A DNA stretch of 29,283 bases, taken from Ophiostoma sp. CBS 140.51. Lineage: Eukaryota > Ascomycota > Sordariomycetes > Ophiostomatales > Ophiostomataceae. A model generated the notes under the pieces. It searched no databases. It was not told the DNA's origin and saw only the letters and a program-made list of their open reading frames with translations. Location: NCBI GenBank assembly GCA_029298735.1, contig JANSLP010000383.1:1-29283 (forward strand), given 5' to 3'. A program made the translations under genes and the position numbers. Positions 10,455 to 20,655 of the stretch are shown here, in pieces. Each line of letters opens with the position of its first letter. Positions within the stretch are counted from its first letter, which is position 1.

Positions 10455-11003
10455 TCCATTCCAGATGGTCATGGCACGTTCGAACTGACAGTGAGGACAT
10501 ACTTCCCGGATGCATCACAACCGGGCTGCGCAATGTCTAATATTCTAGACTGTGGACCACTCGGTGAGGAGGTGGAGATGCGCGGGCCGACAGGCGAGAT
10601 TAGATACAAAGGTTATGGGAAATTCAGAGTTGAGGGTGGCGAGCGGAACTTCGCCCGGGTGTCGCTTGTCTTGGGAGGCTCGGGTGTGACACCCGGGTTT
10701 GCGCTGATTGCCCGTATCCTGCTCACTAACGGTGACAACACACAACTGCGCGCCATCGATTCAAACAAGACCGAGGATGACATACTACTTCGAGAGGAAC
10801 TCGATGTCAAGAACAACGCGACGCCAGCCCAAGCGCGGATTAAGATCACATACATTTTGAGCCACGCCACCAGACATGGCAGGGTCGGCGTGGCCATGTC
10901 AACGCCGATTTGATCCGGGAGACTTTGTGGAGCCGGCAGATGACAGCATCGTGATTTTATGCGGGCCACCTGCTATGATACAAGAAGCTGTGGATCGGCG
11001 CTG
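10455..11003 (+). pseudogene. Relic of an FAD/NAD(P)H-binding reductase domain (nitrate reductase / cytochrome b5 reductase-like)
   Basis: A frame beginning before 10491 reads GTFELTVRTYFPD, SQPGCAMSNILD, VEMRGPTGEIRYKG and then SLVLGGSGVTPGF, the FAD- and NAD-binding core of the ferredoxin-NADP reductase superfamily as in fungal nitrate reductase C-termini and cytochrome b5 reductases. That frame stops at 10913. The rest of the domain continues in other frames: HVNADLIRE near 10890, then DDSIVILCGPPAMIQEA (about 10940-10990), which contains the conserved CGPP motif. Two frame changes, no N-terminal molybdopterin or haem domain and an early stop (near 11003) make this a fragmentary pseudogene. 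Confidence 0.75.
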
Positions 11004-12317
11004 AGAGGTGAGTTTAAACAAACTTTTTAATTGTGCCTTGCCACGTCAAGTATTAAAGTTTGTTCTTAACAATGATTAAACTAGGGTTATACTGAAGACG
11101 AAAACATATTTGGTTTCTAATTGTTAGATTACGGCGCCTTAATCTTGACGGTAAAGTTAATAGTTTAACTGGAAATAATTATCGGATAAGAAATATAAAG
11201 AAACTTATTATCTAAAAGGAATAAAATAATCCGAAGGCGTCGTTTTATCGACGACACCAGGTTAGGAGAGGACAGTCGCGGCCAAAATAGACTAAAGTAG
11301 TGGTTCCCTTGTGCCCTATTTGTAGAGGTGGCCGCCCGAATACGGCGGTACGGTACGAAGCCAAGCGTCAAGTGTCGGACGCGTGCCGATACAGTATGCA
11401 GCGGACAGACAATAGATACGAAAGGTGTTGGCGATGACGATCTTATTCTTCGGTCCTTGTCGCCTCGTGATGCCTTCTATTTGTACGAAAATTGTGATTG
11501 GCCGACAGGCTCCCATAAGTCAGCCACACAAGGATTATTATTTCTTGGCATGATAAGTCAGCTTGAGGCCGCGTTTCGACGTTAATTGCCATTGGAGGCC
11601 GACGGCTTTAACCTCTAGCTCTTCCGCGGCTTTGGTCAGCCGCTCGAACTAAATCTTTATTCTCTTCCATTTAACGTGCCAAACAGGACTTCATGATAAA
11701 CAAGTAATGCTCTGTATGAAAAAACCACGGCGGAACATTAAACCTACAAACCCAATTCGTCTGCATGCCACTAGAGGTGAAGACAAAGCAACACGTTATT
11801 CACAGAACAATATGAGGGCTGCAATATGTGCCGCCAATATGGTCCGTGTTAGTGATACAAGATTCGTATTTGATAACGCAATATGCCGCTAACCATAATA
11901 CGACCTTTGTGGGTCTCTCCTCAAAAGCGAACAGCCAAATTGGGTCTCTGTCAATAAGTAAATATCAGACCGCCGTGACAATGTGTCAATTACCCCAAAC
12001 CGGAGATCCGGAGATGCATCAACTTGTGTAAACATGTGTCGTGTCAGTGACATCGTCATATCCCGCGGTGTATTGCACCATCCTCGACCTCTTTTTTTTT
12101 CGCACGTCATGGGCTTACAACCAAACTGATAGGAAAATGCCTGAAAATACAACGCTCTAGTATTCAACCACAGAGGCGCACAGGAGGGAAGATTCTAGCT
12201 GATTCAAACAGACGAGCCTATTTAAGTAGCCTTCGCCACGTATATAGTAATTGTATGTAGTTGCAAATCAACTGGAAAGCACAAATTGCGTTTGTGACGA
12301 CTTCAAAGAGCACCAAG
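11004..12317. other. Intergenic region, AT-rich, upstream of the Dal5-type transporter
   Basis: No gene is supported over 1.3 kb. 11004-11260 is AT-rich; 11320-11650 is more balanced with short unconvincing frames. A direct tandem CCGGAGAT CCGGAGAT is at 12000-12015. A TATATAG box is at 12241-12247, 77 bp before the transporter start. Confidence 0.4.
12241..12247 (+). promoter_or_regulatory. TATA-like box of the Dal5-type transporter
   Basis: TATATAG lies 71-77 bp upstream of the chosen ATG at 12318, a plausible distance for a fungal core promoter. Confidence 0.4.
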
Positions 12318-14240
12318 ATGGCAGAAAAATCAACAACCATCGTCGACATCCAGCCGGCGGTTGGAACCTCTGACTCAGACAACGACTCTTCACTGAATAA
12401 GCGTGCCTACTTCACTGGAGACGCGTTTGTTTCTGGAGCAGCCGTGGAGCTATATGCACCCATTCCGGAGTATGAAGGCAAACACAGATATGATCCGACT
12501 GCTGAATGGACAAATAAAGAGGAGAAAACGCTTGTTCGCAAGGTGAGATCCCGTTTTCTTTTCCATTTCTGGCCCGTCAAAGCCGTTCCTTTTATTTAAC
12601 TGCATGCTGATGGTTCTGCGCTTGGCAGTTGGACAAAAGGATCTGCTCTTGGGTCTGCCTGATGTTCTTTGCCCTTCAACTGGACCGCGGCAACATTTCG
12701 CAAGCTTTGAGTGACAACATGTTGGGTGACCTCGGCTTGACGACCAATAACTACAACTACGGCATGATGATCTTCTATCTCTGTTTTCTGTCAGCCGAAG
12801 TTCCATCGCAGATGGTATCGAAGAAACTTGGACCTGACGTTTGGATTCCCATCCAAATGCTTATATGGAGCGTCATCGGCATCTGCCAGGGCTTAGTCCA
12901 AGGTCCAAAGAGCTTCTACGCGATCCGTGCACTTCTTGGAATAGTTGAAGGTGGTTTTATTCCTGATGCTCTCCTTTACCTCTCATACTTCTATACGAAT
13001 AAAGAGCTTCCTATGAGAGTGAGTTTCTTTTATTGCGCATCAAATGGCACATTTATTGTTGCAGCATTTTTGGCGTACGGTATCCTCCATATGCGTTCCG
13101 TTGGAGGCTGGGAGGGATGGCGTTGGCTCTTTGTTCTCGAGGGTGCGTTAACCGCGATTATTGGCATTATTTCCTGGTTTTACTTGCCCCCTAGTCCGAC
13201 ACAGACAGCCAGTTGGTTCCGCGGTAAAAATGGATGGTTTACAGAGCGAGAGGAGATTATCATGGTCAATCGAGTCTTGAGAGATGACCCTGCAAAGGTA
13301 CGTGAAACAACCATATTCGACACAGTGCAAATTGGCCCCTACTAATACGCCGGTTTAGGGAGGCATGCACAACCGTCAAGGTCTTTCTTGGAAGCTACTT
13401 TGGAAATCCTTAACGGACTACGATCTTTGGCCACTATACGCAATGAGCTGGACGTTGCTCATCCCCATCCAGCCAGTCGCGGCGTACCTCACTCTCAACT
13501 TAAAGGCTCTCGGTTTTAATACATTCGAGACAAACCTGTTGACCATTCCAGCTTATGTTCTTTTCTTGATCCAGCTGATCTTCTGGTCCTGGGTATCTGA
13601 AAAGATTAATAACAGGATGGCCATCGTTGCCTTCTATTCATTCTGGTGTCTGCCTCTGCTTCTTGCGCTCGAACTGCTCCCCGCAAATGCAAGTCCTTGG
13701 AGCTGGTATGCGGTCACTCTTTTTCTCATTGGTTTCCCATACATTCATTCTATCAATGGTAAGGAGCAACTACACTCTTCTCTTTAATTGCACCACTTTA
13801 TTACTCACCTTTTTGAATTACAGTCAGTCTCGTATCGCGCAACGCTGGGTCCGTACGTACTAGAACGGTTGGAAGTGCCATGTATAACATGATCTGTCAA
13901 GCAAGCTCCGTCATTGCAACTCAAGTGCGTTATCCTATCTTGTTACTTGAAAGATTTTCCGACTATTGACCTGCCACTATACGCATAACTAACAACTCAT
14001 TTGTTCAATTAGATCTATCGCGCAGACGACCAGCCTCTATACAGGCGCGGAAACAAGGTCCTTGTTGGCATCGTTGGTTGGAACTTGGTTATGACGGCCT
14101 TTGTTAAAGGATACTACGTTTGGCGGAACAAAACTCGCGACCGTACCTGGAATACGATGTCACCATCTGAGAGGGATGAATATTTACGAACAACAAAGGA
14201 TGAAGGCAGTAAGAGATTAGACTTTCGTTTTGCGCATTAG
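12318..14240 (+). CDS. MFS transporter, anion:cation symporter (Dal5/Tna1-like) family
   Basis: Five exons, join(12318..12542,12629..13297,13359..13758,13824..13924,14013..14240), encode 540 residues. All introns are GT-AG, and intron 2 has a perfect TACTAAT branch site. The first spliced junction restores VRK-LDKRICSWVCLMFFALQLDRGN, membrane segment 1 with the ACS hallmark LDRGN. Further features are SKKLGPDVWIP, RALLGIVEGGFIPDA in segments 4-5, the central WFYLPPSPTQTASWF loop, and the family tail DEGSKRLDFRFAH. Relatives import carboxylates and vitamins such as allantoate, nicotinate, pantothenate or biotin at the plasma membrane; the substrate here is unknown. It lies between the siderophore block and the CAZyme group, so it might import an acidic breakdown product such as a uronate derivative, which is only a guess. 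LTR-like sequence begins almost directly after the stop. Confidence 0.9.
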
Positions 14241-14245
14241 ACAAG

Positions 14246-14376
14246 CGTTACGATTACGGCCTCCACGGGGCTTAAAAGAAGATTAAAGGCGGTTAGGCGC
14301 GGAAGAACTAAGGATAACTAGTACGGGATAAACTAGTAAAATTATAGTTAAGACGAGTGGTGCTCGTAAGGTAAGC
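14246..14376 (+). mobile_element. Possible diverged LTR fragment
   Basis: GTTACGATTACGGCCTCCAC near 14248 resembles the start of the neighbouring LTR (GTTACGAACATGGCCCCCAC at 14379) and is followed by AT-rich sequence that runs into that LTR. It may be a truncated older copy interrupted by, or adjacent to, the newer one. Only the first 20-25 bases support this. Confidence 0.3.
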
Positions 14377-14792
14377 TGTTACGAACATGGCCCCCACGGC
14401 CTCACCAACGGGCCAGGACAACGAACCGACCCCTCAACGGGACGGGAGAACAAAGACGCGAGGGATGGCACCAGACAGCACGGGATGTGGCTGAAAGAAT
14501 AGTGGCGCCAGGACCAACCAATCAGAATAAAGAAGTTATTTCGTACGGAAAATGAAATAAGGAATGAGATACGAATAAAGAAGCTATCTTATACGGAGAA
14601 TAAAATAAGAAATGACATACGAATAAAGCATGATAGATATATAAGACTGAGGCTTCCTCCCAGCTAGATAGATCAGAAGACTCAGTCGCTACCGATTATC
14701 TAAAATATAAACCTACATGAACTTATATTCCTGTGCTATCATTGTATACGAAGAACCCCTTTTCACGTGTTGATTATTGTTCGACCGTTACA
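14377..14792 (+). mobile_element. Solo LTR of a fungal LTR retrotransposon (copy 1)
   Basis: A 416-bp unit starts TGTTACGAACATGG and ends CGTTACA. It is related to the sequence starting at 28885: both share the opening block, a TATATAAGACTGAGGCTTCC promoter-like block (from 14638 here) and the AAACCTACATGAACTT region. No gag-pol lies beside it and no clear target duplication was found, so it is a solo LTR. It contains a 48-bp tandem repeat. Orientation is taken from the TATA block. Confidence 0.75.
14525..14628 (+). repeat. 48-bp tandem repeat inside the solo LTR
   Basis: Units start GAATAAAG at 14525 and 14573, with a third partial unit at 14621, giving an exact 48-bp period. The two full units differ at 8 positions, 7 of them transitions. 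The repeat lies just upstream of the TATA-like box, where an LTR enhancer would sit. Confidence 0.8.
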
Positions 14793-15180
14793 CCTTATCA
14801 CTGTTTTACCAGAACAAGAACCCCTCCCCTAGACTTGATCACCTAGCAGAGCCCCTTACCTTCTTGGGAAAGTGCCTTTGTAATATAGACACTATATTTA
14901 ATTACTTAACACTGTGATAGTTATTTCTCCAGGAGGTTTCTATTTAGTGAGCCGTTAATAGTTAGGAGTGGCTAAAAAAAGCGAATAGTAATAATAATAA
15001 AAGTAAAACATAAAAAAGGGTTAATAAATTACTATGAGTAGTTTCTGCACCCTTCGCTTATAGAAAGAATCTAAGTGAAAAGGAGAGTAAAGAAAGGAAT
15101 AATTTTTTTAAAAAAAAATCAGAAAAATCAACATAAAAACCATGAGTCCTACACCGTATCCACAATCCACCCTCGATATA
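14793..15180. other. AT-rich intergenic DNA
   Basis: The 388 bp between the solo LTR and the 3' end of the GH28-like gene contain A/T-rich low complexity, including AATAATAATAA near 14990 and A/T runs near 15100. I see no gene. It could be the 3' UTR of the GH28-like gene plus decayed repeat. Confidence 0.4.
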
Positions 15181-16668
15181 CTACTGATTAAATACCAGAT
15201 CAGTCACAAAGTCATTAACAAAAGCGGGGACGTAGTCCGAAGTTAGATACCACGAGGCCTTAGGCATGTTATCGTAGATCTGCGTGCCGTTGACGATGAG
15301 GTTCTGAAACGTGACGCCGCTGATGGAGCGCTCGGGGCTAAAGCCAACAAAGATGGACGTGTCCGGTTCGGAGCCGTTGAAGCTGAGGTCTTTAATGGTA
15401 ATGTTCTGGATACCGCGTCCCGGCGCCGTGTTGTACATGCTGTTGTTCATGACGCGCAGGTTGACAAGCTGTCCGTATACAATCTGCTCGATACGATAGC
15501 CGTCAACCAGCACGTCGCGGATGAGATTCTCGTCGCCCGCATTGAGGGCTATGCAGCCTTGGTACAGTTGCTGCATCTCGCGGTGGAAGAGCACGTCGAT
15601 ATTGCGCAGCGTCACACCGGATATAGTCTCTGGGTCTAGAGGGTTGCCGTGCGTGCCCATGACGACCGGGTGCGCCAAGTCAGCCCACAGAGCCGAGTTT
15701 TGCACGGTGATGTATGTCGAGTTGTCGTAGTAGTCCCAACGGTGGTTATAGATCGCCACGCAATCGTCGGAAGTGCGCAGGAACACGCCATCAACCAGCA
15801 CATTACTACAGGAAAAGTAGTCCATACCATCACCCCAGCTGCCGTCGCTGAACGTCCGGATATTGCGCACTGTTACACTGGATGCCATGCCAGCCGTCAG
15901 CGTGTAACCGTTATCAGGGTTGACAAAGATCAGGTCCTGCAGGGTGATATCCTCGGACGACACAATCAGCACGCCGCCCGCCTTGGTCGGCTTGTATACT
16001 AGTCCGCGGCCGCGCATCGTCGCATTCGTCGCATTGACAAAGGAGAATGTTGTCGATACCGCGGCTCCGCCGGCCAGGTACACCGTCTGTCCCGACGTTA
16101 CGTTGGTGAAGCCAGTGCTGGATGTGTGGTACCCGGGAGCAAAGTAGAGCACATCCGGATCATCGGGTGACGGCACGTCCGTCTCAATGTCGTTGGAAAA
16201 TAGGTGCAGGACATTCTGCCACACATCTTCGTTGACCTGCACGACAATATTACGCGGCTCGTCGAGTGTCAGCTTGATCGTCGAGGCCTTCTTGTTCACG
16301 GTGGCCTCGATACCGTACGAATATGGCCGCACCTGTACGCTGTCGATGCGCGTTGAGCTGTTGAAGGTAATGGTAACGTCGACGCTGCCGCCACTAAAGT
16401 CGAAGGTAGCCACCGACGGCGTATAGTAGATGGAGCCGCCACTGGACGTGTTGACTTTGTCAACGTTGGCTATGAAGGTTTCAACATTTGTGTAGTGGTC
16501 GCGGCCTGCGGCAGCGACTTTGACGTCGAATGTTGAGCCCCGCGTGACCTCTGTCGGTAGAGTGTACGCAACGATTGTGGCCGATTCATTGGACTTTTCA
16601 ACAGCTGCTGCAGCGGCCGAGCCGGCGTAGAAGAGCGCAGAGAGATAAAAAAGGGCAGCTTGCAGCAT
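15181..16668 (-). CDS. Secreted GH28-like right-handed beta-helix glycosidase
   Basis: A single exon of 495 residues from the ATG at 16668, which gives a signal peptide (MLQAALFYLSALFYAGSAAAA). The frame stays open upstream to 16803, but that start would bury the signal peptide. Residues about 25-160 look like a beta-sandwich N-domain; after that come beta-helix coils (VSSEDITLQDLIFVNPDNG, SSVTVRNIRTFSDGS, CSNVLVDGVFLRTSDDC). Candidate catalytic residues match polygalacturonase-type GH28 spacing: D280 in WGDGMD, D301-D302 in SDDC (21 residues on, as NTD to DD in GH28), and H340 in GTHG. The RIK substrate motif of true polygalacturonases is not seen. GH49-like enzymes share the N-domain plus helix layout. 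Substrate is unknown; pectin or another acidic polysaccharide is likely. It diverges from the GH127 gene. Confidence 0.75.
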   Translation of the reverse strand: MLQAALFYLSALFYAGSAAAAAVEKSNESATIVAYTLPTEVTRGSTFDVKVAAAGRDHYTNVETFIANVDKVNTSSGGSIYYTPSVATFDFSGGSVDVTITFNSSTRIDSVQVRPYSYGIEATVNKKASTIKLTLDEPRNIVVQVNEDVWQNVLHLFSNDIETDVPSPDDPDVLYFAPGYHTSSTGFTNVTSGQTVYLAGGAAVSTTFSFVNATNATMRGRGLVYKPTKAGGVLIVSSEDITLQDLIFVNPDNGYTLTAGMASSVTVRNIRTFSDGSWGDGMDYFSCSNVLVDGVFLRTSDDCVAIYNHRWDYYDNSTYITVQNSALWADLAHPVVMGTHGNPLDPETISGVTLRNIDVLFHREMQQLYQGCIALNAGDENLIRDVLVDGYRIEQIVYGQLVNLRVMNNSMYNTAPGRGIQNITIKDLSFNGSEPDTSIFVGFSPERSISGVTFQNLIVNGTQIYDNMPKASWYLTSDYVPAFVNDFVTDLVFNQ

Positions 16669-16780
16669 AATGTCAGAAACTGAACATTTGAGAATGTGGA
16701 GATCTAAGTGGTATGATTTGGTTAGACCGATTATTGAAAGAACCGGTAACGAAACTTGTTCATTAAATATGAATAACATC

Positions 16781-16788
16781 TCCGGAGT
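16781..16788 (+). promoter_or_regulatory. TCCGGAGT element (GH28-like promoter, proximal)
   Basis: An exact TCCGGAGT octamer 113-120 bp upstream of the GH28-like start. CCG/CGG cores are typical of zinc-cluster regulators. The same octamer recurs in the GH27 and alginate-lyase-family promoters. Confidence 0.5.
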
Positions 16789-16872
16789 GTCCACCGTGTC
16801 CATATTAGCTGTAAAGTAACATTTCGCTGCATTATGCTGACTGTTACTTCACTACGACTAAATGTCACGACC

Positions 16873-16892
16873 TCCGGAATATCTTCCGGAGT
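16873..16892 (+). promoter_or_regulatory. Paired TCCGGAAT / TCCGGAGT elements
   Basis: TCCGGAAT at 16873-16880 and TCCGGAGT at 16885-16892 are in direct orientation with a 4-bp gap, about 205-225 bp upstream of the GH28-like start. Close pairing favours a functional site over chance. Confidence 0.5.
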
Positions 16893-17301
16893 CATATTCA
16901 TTTTATATAACCATTCCTCTTATTACGACTTCATTTGTCATGACTACAGTTTTTATTTCTCCATATCCTTTGTTAAAACCCCGATAAATTGACAATTACC
17001 GCTTCTAAATAGGCCATACAGTTCTATGCTTCTAGGAATTAACGGGTCGCTATTCAAGTTTAGTTCTAACTTTAGAAGACTCTACTTTTAACTGGTTAAA
17101 ATGTCAAATAACTTGTTTAGTCACTAGAATCTACTCTTCCCTATACACAACCTTTTTTTACCTACAAAACGCTCAGGTACACATCCCACGACCGGTCATT
17201 TCCCCGGGTTCCAGTTGCTTGTGCGGGGAGACATAATTTGACGTCACATTGCATGACTATGGGTTGGCCACTGAGGCGGCGTCATCCGGGACATGGACCG
17301 C

Positions 17302-17313
17302 ACGACTAGTCGT
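17302..17313. promoter_or_regulatory. 12-bp perfect palindrome upstream of GH127-type gene
   Basis: ACGACTAGTCGT is its own reverse complement and lies about 210 bp before the GH127-type start, between two CreA-like GCGGGG sites. It may be a dimeric factor site; no known factor is assigned. Confidence 0.35.
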
Positions 17314-17520
17314 CGGGCTCGTGCCGGTGATTGGCGTGCGGGGAAATAAGAAATTAGAAAAAGAAAGAACTAAATGAAAGTAAGTTTAAGCGAGAAAAAA
17401 ATAGAAGCACATGAACCTGTATTAAAAAGCTGTAATTAATTTTCCACGGCCCTTGTTAGACAATCAAGGACACAACCACTTCCACTAATATTCTTAAAGA
17501 AATAGAAGCGACTCGACACA

Positions 17521-19100
17521 ATGATGAAAATACTGTGGCTTATTTTGTGCTCCTTGGGGGCCGTCGGCGCGGCGCTCGCAGCAGCTGAGACATCCCAGCG
17601 CCGTGCAGTAGATTCAAGTACGTCCCACCGAGCAGCATCAGATAAAGTGAACGTGCACCGTTAACAACAGGTCCGTCACTTACAGCACTGAAACCGTTTC
17701 GGTTCCAGAACTATGCACCAGGCACCATCACGCCGACAGGCTGGCTGCGCGACCAGATGCAACTGTTGGCGGACGGGCTTGGCGGCAACCTGTTTGACTT
17801 TTACCGCTTCGTGCATGAGTCGTCGTGGTTGGGCGGCAGGCATGAGTACAGCACGCTTAACGAGGCGTCGCCATACTGGTTCAACGGTATTGTGCCGCTG
17901 GCGTGGGGCCTTAACGACGCCAGGCTCAAGGCTCAGGCCAAGCAGTACTTGGACTATGTGCTTGATCACCAGCAGGCCGACGGGTGGCTGGGACCGGAGA
18001 CGACTCCACAGACACGCGGGCTGTGGGCGCGTGCTCTGTTGTTTTTTGGCTTGACGGTGGGCTTTCCTCTCCTGCCCTCCCTTTTACCTTCTTCAGTCTT
18101 ATTTCCTTCTCCCTTTTTGCTTTTATCTCACTTCCTTTTTTGTTTTTATCTTTTCAAATCCTTCTAACACCATCGAGCAATATGCCGAGGCCGACCCGAC
18201 CGAGACGGAGCGCATTGTCGACGCCATGCACCGCTTCGTGGTGTTGGCCAATGCTATGCTCAAAGACAACTACAGAGGACTGATCAACAACGCTACGCTC
18301 GGCGACGTCTACGATCCCTACGAATTTGGCACAGCGCGCGCGCAGGAGCTGCCCGTCTCGCTCATGTGGCTCTACGACAACTACCCGCGCAACAACTCGG
18401 AGCTTATACTCGACACCATCTCGCTCATGTTTGCTGGCAGCCGCAAGGCTAACTTCGATTGGACCACCTTCTTCGTTGACGGCATCTTTCCCACCGGCGC
18501 AGCGCCTAACCCGGCCCCGGGCTTCATGCACGGCGTCAATATGGCCGAAGGTATGCGCTACCCGGCCGTGCTGTACCGCCTGACGGGCAACGAGAGCCTA
18601 GTTACGCAGACGGCCAACGCCGTCAGCCTCATTACCACGTACCAGTCGGCGCTGTCGGGCACGATCATTGCCGACGAGTTTCTGGGCGGCCTAGATCCGC
18701 AGCGGGGGTACGCATCCCCCGCGTCTTTATGTTATTATCATTATCATTGCCCTTCTCACTGACGCCATCTTCAGATCCGAGCTCTGCATTGCTGTCGAAG
18801 TCATGTTCTCCTATGCATACCTCTACCGCTTCTTTGGCGTTAACGACTACGCTGACCGCACCGAGCGCGCCGCATTCAACGCTCTGCCGGTGGCGTTGGC
18901 CCCTGACTGTATGTTGCCGCCCTCCAAGCGCTTACCAATCATAACACTGATCTGTCTCCAGGGTGGTCTCGCCAGTACCTAACGCAGACCAATCAGCCAT
19001 GGATCCAGAGACTGTCGTCAGATCCGTTCTTCAACGACAACACGTACTCGCTAACCTATGCGCTCGAGCCCAACTACGTATGTTGATGACGTTGCTCTTT

Positions 19101-19132
<32 letters not shown>

Positions 19133-20122
19133 CATTCCTCCCCATCTATTTATGCTAACTCCACGCCAGCCCTGCTGCACGGTCAACCACCCACAGGGCT
19201 ACCCCAAGTTTGTGACGTCATATGTTAAGGACGGAGACGACGGAATTGCCCACATACTCCTGTCACCAACGTCACTGACCACGACAGTTGGCGGCAAGTC
19301 TGTTTCTAGTAGGTTCCTCTTCTTTTTCTTCGTTCCTTTTCCGCCCGTACCGACACTAACGCCTCAGTCACCTGCAACACCCACTATCCCTTCTCCGAGG
19401 TGCTGGAGTACACCATCGTGGCCAAGACGGCATTTTCCTTCTCCGTCCGCGTGCCCGGCTGGGTAGCCGGCGCTGCCACGGCTCAGGTCACCACGGCAGC
19501 CTCGCATGGCCGCAAGACCGTGTCTACGGTGACCATGACGCCCGATGCCAACACTGGCCTGCACCTCTTTAACGTGGCCGCCGGCACCACAACAATCTCC
19601 GTGACGCTGCCCATGGCCAACGACATTGTAACGCGCGAGGCCACCTCTGAGGCAGGCGTGTCGGCGCCGTCCGTCGGCATCTACCACGGCCCACTAGTTT
19701 ACGCGCTGTCTCTCGACTATGAGGAGACGACGCACCTGCCGCTCAACTTTTCCACTGGAAATGAGACGCCGCTAGAAGCGTTTGATGTTGTGCCCAAGTG
19801 CCGCGACCACTTCCTGTTGCCTACATCCAACTGGTCCTATGCTGTAGACCCGTCCACCATCGCATTCCAGAGCCTCGACAAGGCCAGCGACGCCCTGACA
19901 AACCCCATCTGGTCCAACAATGCGCCGCCCGTGTTCATTACCGTCAATGCCTACCCCATAACCTGGTCTAACGCCAGCGGCACTGCAGCCGTGCCGCCCG
20001 CTGTTAATGCGTCCGCCGTCGACACCTCCGAGAAAACCCAACTCAAGCTGATCCCATTTGCGGCCGCTAAGCTGCACATTTCGCAGTTCCCAATCTTCAA
20101 TGCGTCGGTTACTGATGCGTAA
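17521..20122 (+). CDS. Secreted GH127-type beta-L-arabinofuranosidase (DUF1680 family)
   Basis: Seven exons, join(17521..17617,17686..18056,18178..18707,18775..18908,18962..19077,19170..19308,19368..20122), encode 713 residues. Every junction restores frame and sense, for example FGLT-QYAEADP, QRG-SELCIAVEV and PNY-PCCTVN. A signal peptide (MMKILWLILCSLGAVGAALA) starts the protein. The N-terminal half is an (alpha/alpha) barrel (GWLRDQMQLLADGLGGN, WFNGIVPLAWGLND). The family's zinc/cysteine centre is present: Glu334-x-Cys336 (SELC) and Cys418-Cys419 (PCCTVN), matching Glu338/Cys340/Cys417/Cys418 of Bifidobacterium HypBA1, where a cysteine is the nucleophile. The C-terminal half is a beta-sandwich (FSFSVRVPGW). 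Known members cut beta-L-arabinofuranose linkages, including those on hydroxyproline-rich glycoproteins. Intron 2 uses a weak GTGGGC donor; intron 5 holds a T30 run. Its promoter has CreA-type sites. Confidence 0.9.
19103..19132 (+). repeat. T30 homopolymer in intron 5 of the GH127-type gene
   Basis: Thirty consecutive T lie between the GTATGT donor at 19078 and the GCTAAC branch site near 19154. The run may act as an extended pyrimidine tract or simply be an unstable microsatellite; its exact length could be a sequencing error. Confidence 0.9.
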
Positions 20123-20655
20123 GCGGCCAATGCGGAGAGTGACGGAGAAGTGAGGAAGGATTGTTATATGAGGAAGACATGGGCGGCGAACTTTCCAAAA
20201 AAAAAAAAAAAGTCATTCACGTGCGAGAAGATGGGCTGTGCTTGGGGCATTTGTGAATGTCGTCTGGCTGGCTGCGCTAGAGCTCTTTGTGGTTTGGCTC
20301 AGGTGTTACGTTCCTAGTTGAGTTGTTTTCAAGTCTTGTCACAGGAGAAAAACGAATAAAGGACGTACGTTAAACATTTTGTCTTGTATTCCCAATATTC
20401 ATCCTCATCCCATACCAGTATACTCGTAGGTATTATTTCGTTCCAGCTGGAGAGACCGAAGAGAAATTCATGAAGTAAAAAAAAAAAAAAAAGTCGCAGA
20501 ACTATGACTTATGACTATGTACACCTCTGTTTACCACGGGCATATATGCATGTGGCTTTTTGTTGCATTGTCCTGTCAAAAAAGATATCCTTGTGGTCAT
20601 CGCATCCTCCACACTCCAGTACTAATACATTCCCATAATCTCTCGCCCCTCCCCC
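20123..20655. other. Convergent 3' intergenic region
   Basis: The GH127-type gene ends to the left and the FAS1 gene ends to the right. The region holds A14-A16 runs at about 20198-20211 and 20477-20492 and one AATAAA. I see no coding or RNA gene. Confidence 0.5.
20355..20360 (+). terminator. AATAAA polyadenylation signal of the GH127-type gene
   Basis: AATAAA lies 233 bp after the stop codon in the convergent intergenic region. Confidence 0.4.

Larger units (their letters stand above)
16669..17520. promoter_or_regulatory. Divergent promoter of the GH28-like and GH127-type genes
   Basis: This 852-bp region serves genes on both strands. It contains TCCGGAGT twice and one TCCGGAAT on the GH28-like side, CreA-type GCGGGG sites (SYGGRG) at 17223-17228 and 17338-17343, and a perfect 12-bp palindrome ACGACTAGTCGT at 17302-17313. 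The CreA-like sites suggest carbon catabolite repression of the pair; this is inference. Confidence 0.55.

Noticed and set aside
11328..11585. Short plus-strand frame in the middle intergenic region
   Set aside because: 85 residues with no motif, in a region with equally long frames on the other strand.
16669..16803. Upstream Met for the GH28-like protein
   Set aside because: It would place 45 extra residues before a clear signal peptide that starts at 16668.
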